A stretch of 64,000 nucleotides of DNA. Origin: Oscillospiraceae bacterium (lineage in GTDB: Bacteria; Bacillota; Clostridia; Oscillospirales; Acutalibacteraceae). Where the stretch lies: contig DPVM01000008.1 in the NCBI GenBank assembly GCA_003526845.1, positions 237,575-301,574 on the forward strand, given 5' to 3'. The notes beneath the pieces were generated by a model, which saw nothing but the letters and a program-made list of their open reading frames with translations, did no database searches and was not told the origin of the DNA. The position numbers and the translations under genes were made by a program. Positions 24,369 to 33,382 of the stretch are shown in pieces. How positions within the stretch are numbered: position 1 is the stretch's first letter; each line of letters opens with the position of its first letter.

Positions 24369-25745
24369 ATGTCACAGCTTTGGAAGGGTAGGTTCAAAAA
24401 GGAACTTGCCAAGGAAACAAACGATTTCAACTCTTCAATCTCATTTGATTCAAGAATGTTTGAGGAGGATATTAAAGGCTCGATTGCGCACGCAACAATG
24501 CTCGGCGCAACGGGAATTATCGAGAAAAGCGAAAGCGAAAAAATCGTCGCCGGTCTTTCGGAAATCCTTGCCGATATTAAATCGGGTAAACTTGATATTG
24601 ATATGTCCGCAGAGGATATTCACACTTTCGTTGAGGGAGAGCTTACTGCGCGCCTCGGTCAAACGGGCAAAAGACTTCACACCGCACGCTCGAGAAACGA
24701 CCAAGTTGCGCTTGATATTCGCCTTACCTTGCGCAAGGAGATTGACGAAATCAGTGGAAAAATCAAAGACCTCGTTTCAGTCCTTTGCAACAAGGCAGAG
24801 GAGAATAAAGAAACAATTATGCCGGGCTATACCCACTTGCAAAGGGCGCAGCCGATTACATTCGGCCATCACCTTATGGCGTATGCACAAATGCTCCTGC
24901 GTGATTTGGACCGCCTTGCCGATGTCAAAAAGCGCATGAATGTTTTGCCGCTCGGCTCGGGCGCGCTTGCAGGTACAACATATCCGCTCGACAGGAATAT
25001 GGTTGCCGACCTTCTCGGTTTTGACAGTGTCAGCCTTAATTCGCTTGACGGCGTTTCTGACAGAGATTTTTGCATAGAGCTTGCCTCTGCGCTCTCACTT
25101 GTAATGGTGCACCTTTCGCGCTTCAGCGAAGAAATAATTATGTGGTGCTCGTGGGAGTTCAAGTTTGTTGAGCTTGATGATGCATTTTCAACCGGCTCGT
25201 CGATTATGCCGCAAAAGAAAAACCCCGATATTGCTGAGCTTGTAAGGGGTAAAAGCGGCAGAGTTTTCGGCGACCTCACAACCCTTTTGACTGTTATGAA
25301 GGGCATTGCCCTTGCATATAACAAGGATATGCAGGAGGATAAGGAGGCGATTTTCGACGCGGTTGATACCGTTAAAATGTGCCTCAACGCCTTTACTCCG
25401 ATGATTGACACCATGACGGTGCTTAAGGACAATATGCGCCACGCCGCCGCAAAAGGCTTCATCAACGCCACCGACTGCGCCGATTATCTTGTCGGCAAAG
25501 GTTTGCCGTTCCGTGATGCGTATAAGGCAACGGGCGAACTTGTTGCTCTTTGCATCGACAAGAATTTGACGCTTGAAACACTTCCTCTTGATGAATACAA
25601 AAAAATCTGTGATTTGTTCGATGACGGCGTTTATCAGGCAATCAATCTCGAAAAATGCGTTGCCGACCGCCTTGTTGTGGGCGGCCCGTCAATTCAAAGC
25701 GTAGAAACTCAAATCAAATACGCAAGAAATATTATCGGAAAATAA
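24369..25745 (+). CDS. argH: Argininosuccinate lyase
   Basis: Splits argininosuccinate to arginine and fumarate. The 458-aa protein has the family signature GSSIMPQKKNPD, with the catalytic Ser in its flexible loop, and the second conserved part TARSRNDQVALD. An AGGAG site sits 8 bases before the ATG. It completes the last two steps of arginine synthesis together with argG; the rest of the pathway is not in the window. A terminator follows. Confidence 0.97.
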   Translation: MSQLWKGRFKKELAKETNDFNSSISFDSRMFEEDIKGSIAHATMLGATGIIEKSESEKIVAGLSEILADIKSGKLDIDMSAEDIHTFVEGELTARLGQTGKRLHTARSRNDQVALDIRLTLRKEIDEISGKIKDLVSVLCNKAEENKETIMPGYTHLQRAQPITFGHHLMAYAQMLLRDLDRLADVKKRMNVLPLGSGALAGTTYPLDRNMVADLLGFDSVSLNSLDGVSDRDFCIELASALSLVMVHLSRFSEEIIMWCSWEFKFVELDDAFSTGSSIMPQKKNPDIAELVRGKSGRVFGDLTTLLTVMKGIALAYNKDMQEDKEAIFDAVDTVKMCLNAFTPMIDTMTVLKDNMRHAAAKGFINATDCADYLVGKGLPFRDAYKATGELVALCIDKNLTLETLPLDEYKKICDLFDDGVYQAINLEKCVADRLVVGGPSIQSVETQIKYARNIIGK

Positions 25746-25754
25746 AAAATTTTT

Positions 25755-25785
25755 AAAAGGAGGCTCTGTGCCTCCTTTTTTATGC
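25755..25785 (+). terminator. Terminator of argGH
   Basis: AAAAGGAGGC pairs perfectly with GCCTCCTTTT; TTTTATG follows. Strong intrinsic terminator. Confidence 0.9.
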
Positions 25786-26000
25786 GTGTATTTTCGGGCA
25801 TAATTCCCTGCAAAATAAGTCGAAAAATATGTATATTCCAACTTATTTGTGTGAAATGTCTATTATTTTACAAAAACGACAAAGTATAATGCAAAATGTT
25901 TAAGAAATGTTAACAAAATGTAAATAATTCTTTCGCCTTTTTTTAAAAATTCTATTGATTTTAACGGCAATATATGTTAATATTCATGTGTATAATAATG
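25786..26000. other. AT-rich intergenic promoter region
   Basis: Holds no ORF. A TATAAT at 25991-25996 may be the -10 for the leader and the large surface protein gene; no good -35 stands at the right distance, so the promoter may be activated or use another sigma factor. Confidence 0.4.
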
Positions 26001-26002
26001 TG

Positions 26003-26114
26003 ATAAAGGGGATAGTGTCCCCAAAAATCGATTGGCATCGGCGGAATATTGTGCCCACGGTCAGTAGCGGCACGGTGTTACGAAACCGTCTGTGCAATTT
26101 ACTAGGGAGGTAGA
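26003..26114 (+). ncRNA. Structured 5' leader of unknown class
   Basis: About 110 nt before the surface-protein gene can fold into GGGGA/TCCCC (26008-26022), CGAT/ATCG (26029-26040) and a larger stem. The larger stem has two choices: ACGGT at 26057-26061 or at 26072-26076 can each pair with ACCGT at 26085-26089, with TTGTGC/GTGCAA (26049-26054 / 26092-26097) closing the longer form. Competing stems suggest a switch. It ends just before the AGGGAGG site. No match to a known riboswitch was recognised. Confidence 0.5.
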
Positions 26115-26117
26115 TTT

Positions 26118-29100
26118 ATGAAATCGACTAAAAAACTCATTGCAGTGATTTTGGCTGTGCTTATGGTTTTCACAACTGCTCCGCTCAGCGCATTTGCTGC
26201 AAACAGTCTGTCACATTCAAAGGACGATGCGGTTGCAACAGAGCTTAAAGCCGCTATCACAACCTATGAAACAAAGATGGACGGCACACTCTACAAGAAT
26301 ATGTCCACAGCATATACTGCCTATATTTCCGCAAGAAAGGCATATGCAGCTTATGTTTACGGTAATGCAAGCGTTGATTTGTCAACATATACAAAGACAC
26401 TCAACAATGCTCTTACTGCCATGACTCCGTGGACTGCCGCAACATTCGGAACAACCGGCTATTACGCTGATTCAGTGGCAACCGGCGGTTATTCTAATGT
26501 TGTTTATTCATCAAAAACACTCAATATTTCTTCAGGGTACACCGATAAGGGCTATGTTCAGACAAAGTTAGCTGCTCCTAAGGCAGTTGTATTTGCATAT
26601 GACGGCAGAACGGCAAACAATGTTTACGGTCCTGTTGTGCTTGAGGTTTTAAAGACCGGCGCTTCATGGACAAAAAAACAACTTAAATATGCCGAAATCA
26701 CCGATGCGTCTTCATTCGCTCTTAAAGAGAATTGGACCGGTTATTGGAGTAAAGCAAGCGGTGCATGGAATGTATGGCCTTCAAGCTATGAAAGCAACGA
26801 CTCATTCGGTTACAGTTCATCAATTACAAAGAACTCCGTTAATGTTGATAATAAGAACACACCAAGATATTATTGGAATAAACTCTATTACACAGGATCC
26901 GGCAATACCGATACTTACTATGATTCAGTAACTTCGTTCAGTGCGCATTTCGAAACAACCAATAACGACGGAGGCGCTAATTCAGGTGTTGATTCGGCTC
27001 AATATGTTATCAACTACGAGCCCGTAATCGACAGAACGGACGCTCTCAAGACAGCTCTTACAGCTGCTTTTGTAGGCGCGACTGTGGATGACTACCTCAA
27101 CGGCGGTCTTACAGACATTCTCGCAGAGATTGATGCATTCACGGCAGATTCTCTTAACCCTAACACATACGCCTATACAGATGACAATGCCGCAACTCAG
27201 GTTGAGGCTTGTGCAACAGCTATCAAAAATGCCCTTGCAGCATACAGTGACGGCGACAAGACAGTCGGCACAAAGGGTGAAGTTGTCGGCTATCAAAATC
27301 TTCGTGACAGACTTGTTGATTATGAATCAACATATTGTTCATCAGACGAAGAGGTAGCAAAGTACACCTCCGACAGTTGGGCAGCATTTGTTACAGCATA
27401 TGAGGCTGCACAAAAAGTATTTGTTGACAATATGTCGGCATCACCGGCATTTAACGATGCGGCAGACGCTCAGAAAAAGGCAGATGACCTTGTAGCCGCA
27501 AAGTTGGCATTAAAAACAAACTTCAAAGCTGCCGATACAACATCTCTTGAAGCTGTTATCGACGATGCGACAGTTGCATTGAACAATAAGGACTTCTTTG
27601 TATCAAGCTCATTTGATTCAACACTCGAATCGAATGTTGCTGCCGCAAAAGTTGCAGTTTGGGGTTCGGAAGATAAATATAAGAATGACGCTGCTCGTGT
27701 TGACGAAACAAAACAAAGCGTTGTTAACGATTGGGAAACAAAAATCACAAATCAGCTTCTCGCACTCGAAATCAGTAAAGATGCAAAGGTAAGCACTGCA
27801 CAGGGTTACTCACTTAATTCGGCAGTTGCTTATGAAAGCACGCTTAATGCGGCTGACTATGCAAACTACAGCGCAGTTACAGCAGCACTTAACGAATGCA
27901 AAAAGTTCTATGAAAAGATTTTGACATATAACCAAGGCGCTGTTGCAGCAAAGATTGAAGAATACAAAACAGTAGTTGCAAATCTTGTTTCTGCAATTGT
28001 TCAGCTTAAACCCGCATTCTCAAAAATTGCAAACGGACAGATTGCAAACGAAGGCTCAACAGAGGTTGTAAGCATCACATCTTCTATCGAAGACGGTAAG
28101 TTTGCGCTTTCTTGGTCAAGAAATAACAATATTATTCTTTTCAGAACAAGCGCAGATGCCGCAACATATAATATCGGTCAGTCAACATTCCAATATACTG
28201 TTAAAGCTGACTACGATTCACTCCTTGACTCAATCAACCTTGCAGACGCTAATGGAACTGTTGGCAAACTTACTGACTCAAGCAGTTCTTCTGGTTGGGG
28301 TCTCACATCACAACAGCAGACCGCTTACCCGGGCGGTATCACCCTCAGCAACAACAATATTACCTATGCTATTAGCAATATTAAGGTAAAGGGATATACC
28401 GGTCAAAACACAATCGCAGGTCGTTCCGCTGACGGTACAGACATTACAGATTTGTCTTATGTTTATGATAATGATATTAAGACCACAAACGGTACAGACT
28501 CAACAGCTGCCGGCGGTATCATTTCTCATTCATCGGGCAGCAATACACCGGGTGTAAATGAGTTTGTCGGTGACAACACAATTTCCGTTAGCAGATACGC
28601 ATCAAAGAATCTTACGGCTAAAACAATCCCAACATATACAACATATAATCCTAACACATATCTCGGTATGCTTTATCACTGGAAAGTTAAGCCGAATGCA
28701 TTTAACGAATACAACGGCTATGCACATGACAGAACAGCATATGGGGCAAAGGTTGATGTTGTCGATGTAACATATCTTATGAAATTAATTGAAACCGTTG
28801 ATGCTCTCAATGCAAATGACTACACGGTTTCATCATGGAATAATTTGACTAAAAAACTTGAAGCTGCAAAGGCTGACTTTGACTACAGCTCAATGGATGC
28901 CGCAACAATCACATCAACTTGTGTATCAAGATATAACGACCTTTATGCGGCTTGGCAGGCACTTCAAACACCGCTTACAAACACTTCAATTGAAACTGCA
29001 CTCGGCGGTGACACAATTGCAACTGCCCTTGCAAGCGAAAGAGGTACACTCTTTGCTAACGACAATGCAGACGGCAAGTACACAACAACTTCTTACACTG

Positions 29101-30995
29101 CATTCAAAAACGCTTATACCGCAGCATACGCAAAAGTATTTGATAACGGCGAATATTCAGATGAGAATGTCCGCACAATTGAATTTACAGACGCAGACAA
29201 AGCAGATAAGCAAGCACTTATTGACTCATTTGCAACAGCACTTGATAACGCGTTTGCCGCTCTTAAAGAAAGAGCAAGCTTTACTGAACTCGACGCTGCT
29301 GCAAACGATATTCAGCTTGAAAACAAAGCTTATACGGTAGCATCGCTTAAAGCAATTGCCGATAAACTTAACAATTATGAATATCTCAATAAGACTGCTG
29401 AAGAAAGAGCAGACGTAGCAAAAGCCGATGCTCAAACAGCTATTGATGCAGAGACCACAGAAATCCGCAGCCTTAAGGGCGAGGCCGGCGCTCCTGTTGA
29501 CGATGCCGCTATTCAGGCAGCTAAGGCAAAGGTTGACGCTGATGATCCGGATGCCGTAACAGGCGTTGAGGACGCGAAGAAGGCTGTTGAGGCACTTTAC
29601 AGTGAAAATAACCTTTACGAATATGTAACAGTCCGCGGCAAGTCAATCCTTGGTATCAGATATACTCAAAAAGAACTTGACGCACAAATCCAAGCAATTG
29701 TTGAAAAACTTCAGCCACAGCAATACACAGTAACAGTTGTTACAGACAGCGGCGAACAAATTTCAACAGGCACATATGATTACGGCTCAATGCAGACCTT
29801 TACATCGGGCAGTTACGGCAATGTTGATTGGTATTATGCTTATCAATCAAATACAACCTCAAACACTGCTAAATACTACACAACAGACTCTGTAATCAGA
29901 TTTGTTGTAAAGGGCAACACAACGCTCACAATCAAGTCTGCAAAGACAACTGCAAATCAATATCAAATCAAAACAGTAAACGGATTGACAAACAGCACTG
30001 TTGACATAGACTATGTTCAGGCAGGCAACACTTATACACTTCCTGAAGCACCGGCTGTTCCGTATTACACATTTAAGCAATACACAGTTGACGGTCAGAC
30101 TTATGCCGCAGGTGCAACAATCACTCCGACAAAGAACACAGTTGTAACAGCAGAGTATGCTGCTACTCAGGACAATGCATTCTCATTGACAGTTCACTAT
30201 GATGTTAGCGGCGACAGCTCATACAACACTCTTGGTGATGGCCTTACAATTCCGTATAACGCAATTGTATCAATCACACAAGACGGTATGACTCACTCTG
30301 ATAGAAAAGCTAAGCAGGGTGCATACATCACTGTTGACGGCGAAAATAAATATGCATCATCATACAACAACCACAAGAAGTATGACGATCCAATCGTAGC
30401 ATTTGCTACTGTTGATTACAGCATTTATGATGATTTCTATGGTATGTGGGAATCATATGTTACCGAAGACCTCGGCGGCAACACAATTTACTCTGAAGAG
30501 TCGAAGAACTTTGCAGGCAAGCTTAAGATTGTTTCTTACGGCAGTGAATATACATTCAGAATGAGCGGTAACACATATATTCTTCCTCTTAATCAGACAG
30601 AATATAACAATGCGCTTGCCGCAGGACTCATCAAGAACGATGAAAACGGCGCTGATGTTACAGCAAAAGAAGACCTTGTTTACACAAGTACTAAGTTCTC
30701 AATGATTGGCACATATGCTCTTCCTCAGGGCGCAACACTTGTTGAGGCAGGCATCCTCTTTGCTAAGAATCAAACATCCGACCTTACATTTAAGAATGTT
30801 GATTCAACATCTGTTTACAGACTTAAATCATCAAAGCACACAGAAGGTAATCAGTTCGTAATTTCCATCAAGAACGGTACAATTACCGAGGGTCAGCAAA
30901 TGCGATATGCCGCATATGTAATTTATGAAAAGGGCGGCAAACAGTATTCTGTTGTATCCACTCCGGTTGACGCAATTTACACTGCTGCAAAATAA
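26118..30995 (+). CDS. Giant secreted FIVAR-like surface protein (1625 aa)
   Basis: Signal peptide (about 1-28, ending AFA). The rest is a long extracellular protein rich in Ala, Thr, Asp and Tyr. Helical FIVAR-like repeats, with the pattern YT..SW..L..A, occur around 305-370, 400-480, 885-940 and 955-1060; a beta-rich C-terminus (about 1200-1625) contains an InlB-like segment (TVVTDSGEQ, PYYTFKQYTVDGQTYAAG). No LPxTG, dockerin, SLH or transmembrane segment is visible. Codon use is like that of highly expressed genes. It may be a major adhesive or wall-layer protein. A small peptide gene follows 12 bp later, ending in one shared terminator. Confidence 0.85.
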   Translation: MKSTKKLIAVILAVLMVFTTAPLSAFAANSLSHSKDDAVATELKAAITTYETKMDGTLYKNMSTAYTAYISARKAYAAYVYGNASVDLSTYTKTLNNALTAMTPWTAATFGTTGYYADSVATGGYSNVVYSSKTLNISSGYTDKGYVQTKLAAPKAVVFAYDGRTANNVYGPVVLEVLKTGASWTKKQLKYAEITDASSFALKENWTGYWSKASGAWNVWPSSYESNDSFGYSSSITKNSVNVDNKNTPRYYWNKLYYTGSGNTDTYYDSVTSFSAHFETTNNDGGANSGVDSAQYVINYEPVIDRTDALKTALTAAFVGATVDDYLNGGLTDILAEIDAFTADSLNPNTYAYTDDNAATQVEACATAIKNALAAYSDGDKTVGTKGEVVGYQNLRDRLVDYESTYCSSDEEVAKYTSDSWAAFVTAYEAAQKVFVDNMSASPAFNDAADAQKKADDLVAAKLALKTNFKAADTTSLEAVIDDATVALNNKDFFVSSSFDSTLESNVAAAKVAVWGSEDKYKNDAARVDETKQSVVNDWETKITNQLLALEISKDAKVSTAQGYSLNSAVAYESTLNAADYANYSAVTAALNECKKFYEKILTYNQGAVAAKIEEYKTVVANLVSAIVQLKPAFSKIANGQIANEGSTEVVSITSSIEDGKFALSWSRNNNIILFRTSADAATYNIGQSTFQYTVKADYDSLLDSINLADANGTVGKLTDSSSSSGWGLTSQQQTAYPGGITLSNNNITYAISNIKVKGYTGQNTIAGRSADGTDITDLSYVYDNDIKTTNGTDSTAAGGIISHSSGSNTPGVNEFVGDNTISVSRYASKNLTAKTIPTYTTYNPNTYLGMLYHWKVKPNAFNEYNGYAHDRTAYGAKVDVVDVTYLMKLIETVDALNANDYTVSSWNNLTKKLEAAKADFDYSSMDAATITSTCVSRYNDLYAAWQALQTPLTNTSIETALGGDTIATALASERGTLFANDNADGKYTTTSYTAFKNAYTAAYAKVFDNGEYSDENVRTIEFTDADKADKQALIDSFATALDNAFAALKERASFTELDAAANDIQLENKAYTVASLKAIADKLNNYEYLNKTAEERADVAKADAQTAIDAETTEIRSLKGEAGAPVDDAAIQAAKAKVDADDPDAVTGVEDAKKAVEALYSENNLYEYVTVRGKSILGIRYTQKELDAQIQAIVEKLQPQQYTVTVVTDSGEQISTGTYDYGSMQTFTSGSYGNVDWYYAYQSNTTSNTAKYYTTDSVIRFVVKGNTTLTIKSAKTTANQYQIKTVNGLTNSTVDIDYVQAGNTYTLPEAPAVPYYTFKQYTVDGQTYAAGATITPTKNTVVTAEYAATQDNAFSLTVHYDVSGDSSYNTLGDGLTIPYNAIVSITQDGMTHSDRKAKQGAYITVDGENKYASSYNNHKKYDDPIVAFATVDYSIYDDFYGMWESYVTEDLGGNTIYSEESKNFAGKLKIVSYGSEYTFRMSGNTYILPLNQTEYNNALAAGLIKNDENGADVTAKEDLVYTSTKFSMIGTYALPQGATLVEAGILFAKNQTSDLTFKNVDSTSVYRLKSSKHTEGNQFVISIKNGTITEGQQMRYAAYVIYEKGGKQYSVVSTPVDAIYTAAK

Positions 30996-31007
30996 GGGGG
31001 GACGGTA

Positions 31008-31160
31008 ATGAAAAAGTATTATTCAGAGCCCGAACTTCAAATCAGAAGTTTTGCAAGTATTCAAGGCACTGTTTTGACGACCTCATATGTTGAGGAAGGC
31101 GGAAAGGGCGACAACAAAGGCGGCCTTACGGACGGCGACGATTACGATATTTTTAAATAA
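31008..31160 (+). CDS. 50-aa peptide behind the surface protein
   Basis: A short ORF with a strong GGGGGA site starts 12 bp after the surface-protein stop. The product begins MKKYYSEPELQIRSFAS, then LTTSYVEEGGKGDNKGG and an acidic end (DGDDYDIFK). It has a basic N-terminal helix and a Gly/Asp-rich tail, a layout seen in small unannotated peptides of Clostridia next to surface proteins (from memory, not searched). There is no Cys, so it is not a sactipeptide; no modification enzyme lies nearby. Function unknown; a secreted or cell-surface accessory peptide is possible. Confidence 0.75.
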   Translation: MKKYYSEPELQIRSFASIQGTVLTTSYVEEGGKGDNKGGLTDGDDYDIFK

Positions 31161-31170
31161 TCAACATGCC

Positions 31171-31211
31171 AACGGCACTGCGAGCAATCGCAGTGCCGTT
31201 ATTTTGTTTTG
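31171..31211 (+). terminator. Terminator of surface protein-peptide operon
   Basis: AACGGCACTGCGA pairs perfectly with TCGCAGTGCCGTT around GCAA, followed by ATTTTGTTTT. The strongest hairpin of the window. Confidence 0.93.
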
Positions 31212-31229
31212 TATGTTATCGTCGAATTC

Positions 31230-31248
31230 GGGCGAACACAGTTCGCCC
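31230..31248. repeat. REP-like palindrome
   Basis: GGGCGAAC-ACA-GTTCGCCC is a perfect 8-bp inverted repeat without T run. It looks like a dispersed extragenic palindrome common in Clostridia genomes. Only one copy was noticed in this window. Confidence 0.55.
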
Positions 31249-31405
31249 TACGGTGAGATGATATTTTAATTTGAATAAATTAACACACAAAACCGAAACT
31301 ATACGATAAAACAAATTTCAATCTTAATAAATCAGTATTTGTATCATTAAAACTAAACAAATTAATCATAATAATTAAGAATTTGTAACATTGTGCGTTT
31401 TTAAT

Positions 31406-31434
31406 TTGACTTAATATAATTTATATATTATTAT
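31406..31434 (+). promoter_or_regulatory. Promoter of the aromatic amino acid operon
   Basis: TTGACT (31406-31411) and TATTAT (31429-31434) are 17 bp apart, 52 bp before tyrA. No T-box or trp-type leader is visible between promoter and gene. Confidence 0.6.
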
Positions 31435-31486
31435 TAATATGTGATTTTAGGCGAGTTGACAGATTCGCACAGAAAAGAGATATAAA

Positions 31487-32326
31487 ATGAACATTTTAAT
31501 TTGCGGCCTTGGTTTAATCGGCGCAAGCCTTGCCAAGCAGATAAAAAAGAACACGAGTCACATTGTTCTCGGTTGGAACAGAACAAAATCAGTTACCGAA
31601 AAGGCGCTTCGCGATGGTGCGATTGATAAAACCGGCGATATTGACGATTTGATTTCGCAAGCCGACATCACATTCATCAATTTTTATCCCGAGGCGATTG
31701 TTCCTTTTATCGTGGAGCACAGGGACAGCTTTAAGCAGGATTCCGTCGTAACCGATTCTTGCGGCATTAAATCAAAAATCTGCAACGCTGTTAAGGAATA
31801 TAACGAAAAATACAATTTCAAATTTTACTATATCGGCGCACACCCGATGGCAGGCCGTGAGGTCGGCGGATATGACAACAGCCTTGACAATTTGTTTGAC
31901 AACGCAAGCTTTATCTGCACACCGTATGAGGACACGCCTAAGAACAAGGTTGACGCACTGCTCGGCCTTGCAGAAGATATGCACTTTGCACGCACGGTTG
32001 TCACAACTCCGGAGCATCACGACGAGATGATTGCTTTTACTTCACAAATTGCGCATGTTCTCGCATGCTCATATGTGCTTTCACCGCTTGCTCCTATGCA
32101 TTCGGGCTATTCGGCAGGCTCATACCGTGATGTGAGCCGCGTTGCACGAATTAATGCAGACATGTGGGCAGATTTGTTTATCGACAACAAAAAAGCCCTT
32201 GTGGCTGAAATTGACGACCTTGTTTCAAATTTGATGAAATTCAAATACAACATTGTTAACGATGACACAGAGCAGCTTAAGGTCCTGATGAACAAGGCAA
32301 ATAAGATTAAGGAAGAAATCGGATAA
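31487..32326 (+). CDS. tyrA: Prephenate dehydrogenase
   Basis: Oxidises prephenate to 4-hydroxyphenylpyruvate with NAD(P), committing chorismate to tyrosine. The 279-aa protein has the Rossmann motif CGLGLIGASLA at its start, DSCGIK and GAHPMAGRE for substrate binding, and the helical dimer domain with SQIAHVLA. There is no fused chorismate mutase and no ACT domain; the mutase is supplied by pheA four genes on. Its stop overlaps the aroB start (TAATG). Confidence 0.93.
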   Translation: MNILICGLGLIGASLAKQIKKNTSHIVLGWNRTKSVTEKALRDGAIDKTGDIDDLISQADITFINFYPEAIVPFIVEHRDSFKQDSVVTDSCGIKSKICNAVKEYNEKYNFKFYYIGAHPMAGREVGGYDNSLDNLFDNASFICTPYEDTPKNKVDALLGLAEDMHFARTVVTTPEHHDEMIAFTSQIAHVLACSYVLSPLAPMHSGYSAGSYRDVSRVARINADMWADLFIDNKKALVAEIDDLVSNLMKFKYNIVNDDTEQLKVLMNKANKIKEEIG

Positions 32327-33378
32327 TGAAAAAACTTACCGTCAATGTCGACAAGGGCTACGATATTCTCATTGAAAAGGAAATTACGGCTCATTGCGGC
32401 GAATATATCAGCAAAATTTCAAAAGCAAAAAAGGTTTGCATTATCAGCGATACAAATGTTTTTCCGCTCTACGGTGAGAGCGTTAAGGCTTCGCTTAAAA
32501 CAAGCGGATTTGATGTTTATGAATATATTTTCACTGCCGGTGAAAGCTCAAAAAAACCTGCCGAAATAATCAAAATGGTCGAATTTATGGCAGAAAACGA
32601 GTTTACACGCAGTGACATTACCGTTGCACTCGGCGGCGGTGTTGTAGGCGATATGGCAGGATTTGCCGCCGCAATCTATTTGAGAGGCGTTGATTTTGTT
32701 CAAATACCGACTTCACTGCTTGCACAGGTTGATTCTTCGGTCGGCGGTAAAACAGCCGTAGATTTGCCGCAGGGCAAAAATTTGTGCGGCGCATTTCATC
32801 AGCCGATACTTGTTTTGGTTGACCCAAACACTCTCGACACGCTCAGCCCGCATTTCTTTTCTGACGGCTTGGCAGAGGCAATCAAGATGGGCTGTATAAA
32901 AAGCAAATCGCTATTTGAGAAGATTGAAAACAACAATGCAGTTGACGTTATTGACGAAATTATTTACGAATGTGACGCATTGAAAGCGCGCGTTGTTGAA
33001 AATGATGAGAAGGAGCACGGCGAAAGAGCACAGCTCAATTTCGGTCATACGGGCGGACATGCAATCGAAAAACTGCATGGTTTTAAGGATGTTTCGCACG
33101 GCGAGGCTGTCGGAATGGGTATGGTTTTGATAACAAAAGCCGAAGAGGAGCAGGGACTTTTGGAAAAAGGCACTTCCGAGCGAATTGCAAGGCTCCTTGA
33201 AAAATACAATTTAAGAACGGCAGACACAAACTCACTCGAAAGCATCATTTCTGCCATGAATGCCGATAAGAAAAGAACTTCCGATTCAATCAATTTCACA
33301 TTGATTTCGGAAATCGGATGCGGCTACAACAAAAAAATCAAGTATGAGGAAATACCGAAATTTTTCGGCTTAAAATAA
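32326..33378 (+). CDS. aroB: 3-dehydroquinate synthase
   Basis: Second enzyme of the shikimate pathway, turning DAHP into 3-dehydroquinate with NAD and a divalent metal. The 350-aa protein has the glycine-rich NAD loop GGGVVGD (103-109), SSVGGKTAVD (137-146), and the metal ligands in NFGHTGGHAIE and SHGEAVGMGM. Coupled to tyrA by a one-base overlap. Confidence 0.96.
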   Translation: MKKLTVNVDKGYDILIEKEITAHCGEYISKISKAKKVCIISDTNVFPLYGESVKASLKTSGFDVYEYIFTAGESSKKPAEIIKMVEFMAENEFTRSDITVALGGGVVGDMAGFAAAIYLRGVDFVQIPTSLLAQVDSSVGGKTAVDLPQGKNLCGAFHQPILVLVDPNTLDTLSPHFFSDGLAEAIKMGCIKSKSLFEKIENNNAVDVIDEIIYECDALKARVVENDEKEHGERAQLNFGHTGGHAIEKLHGFKDVSHGEAVGMGMVLITKAEEEQGLLEKGTSERIARLLEKYNLRTADTNSLESIISAMNADKKRTSDSINFTLISEIGCGYNKKIKYEEIPKFFGLK

Positions 33379-33382
33379 ATTT

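Noticed and set aside
24869..25471. 200-aa ORF antisense to argH
   Set aside because: Fully opposite a strongly conserved enzyme; Ser-rich shadow frame.
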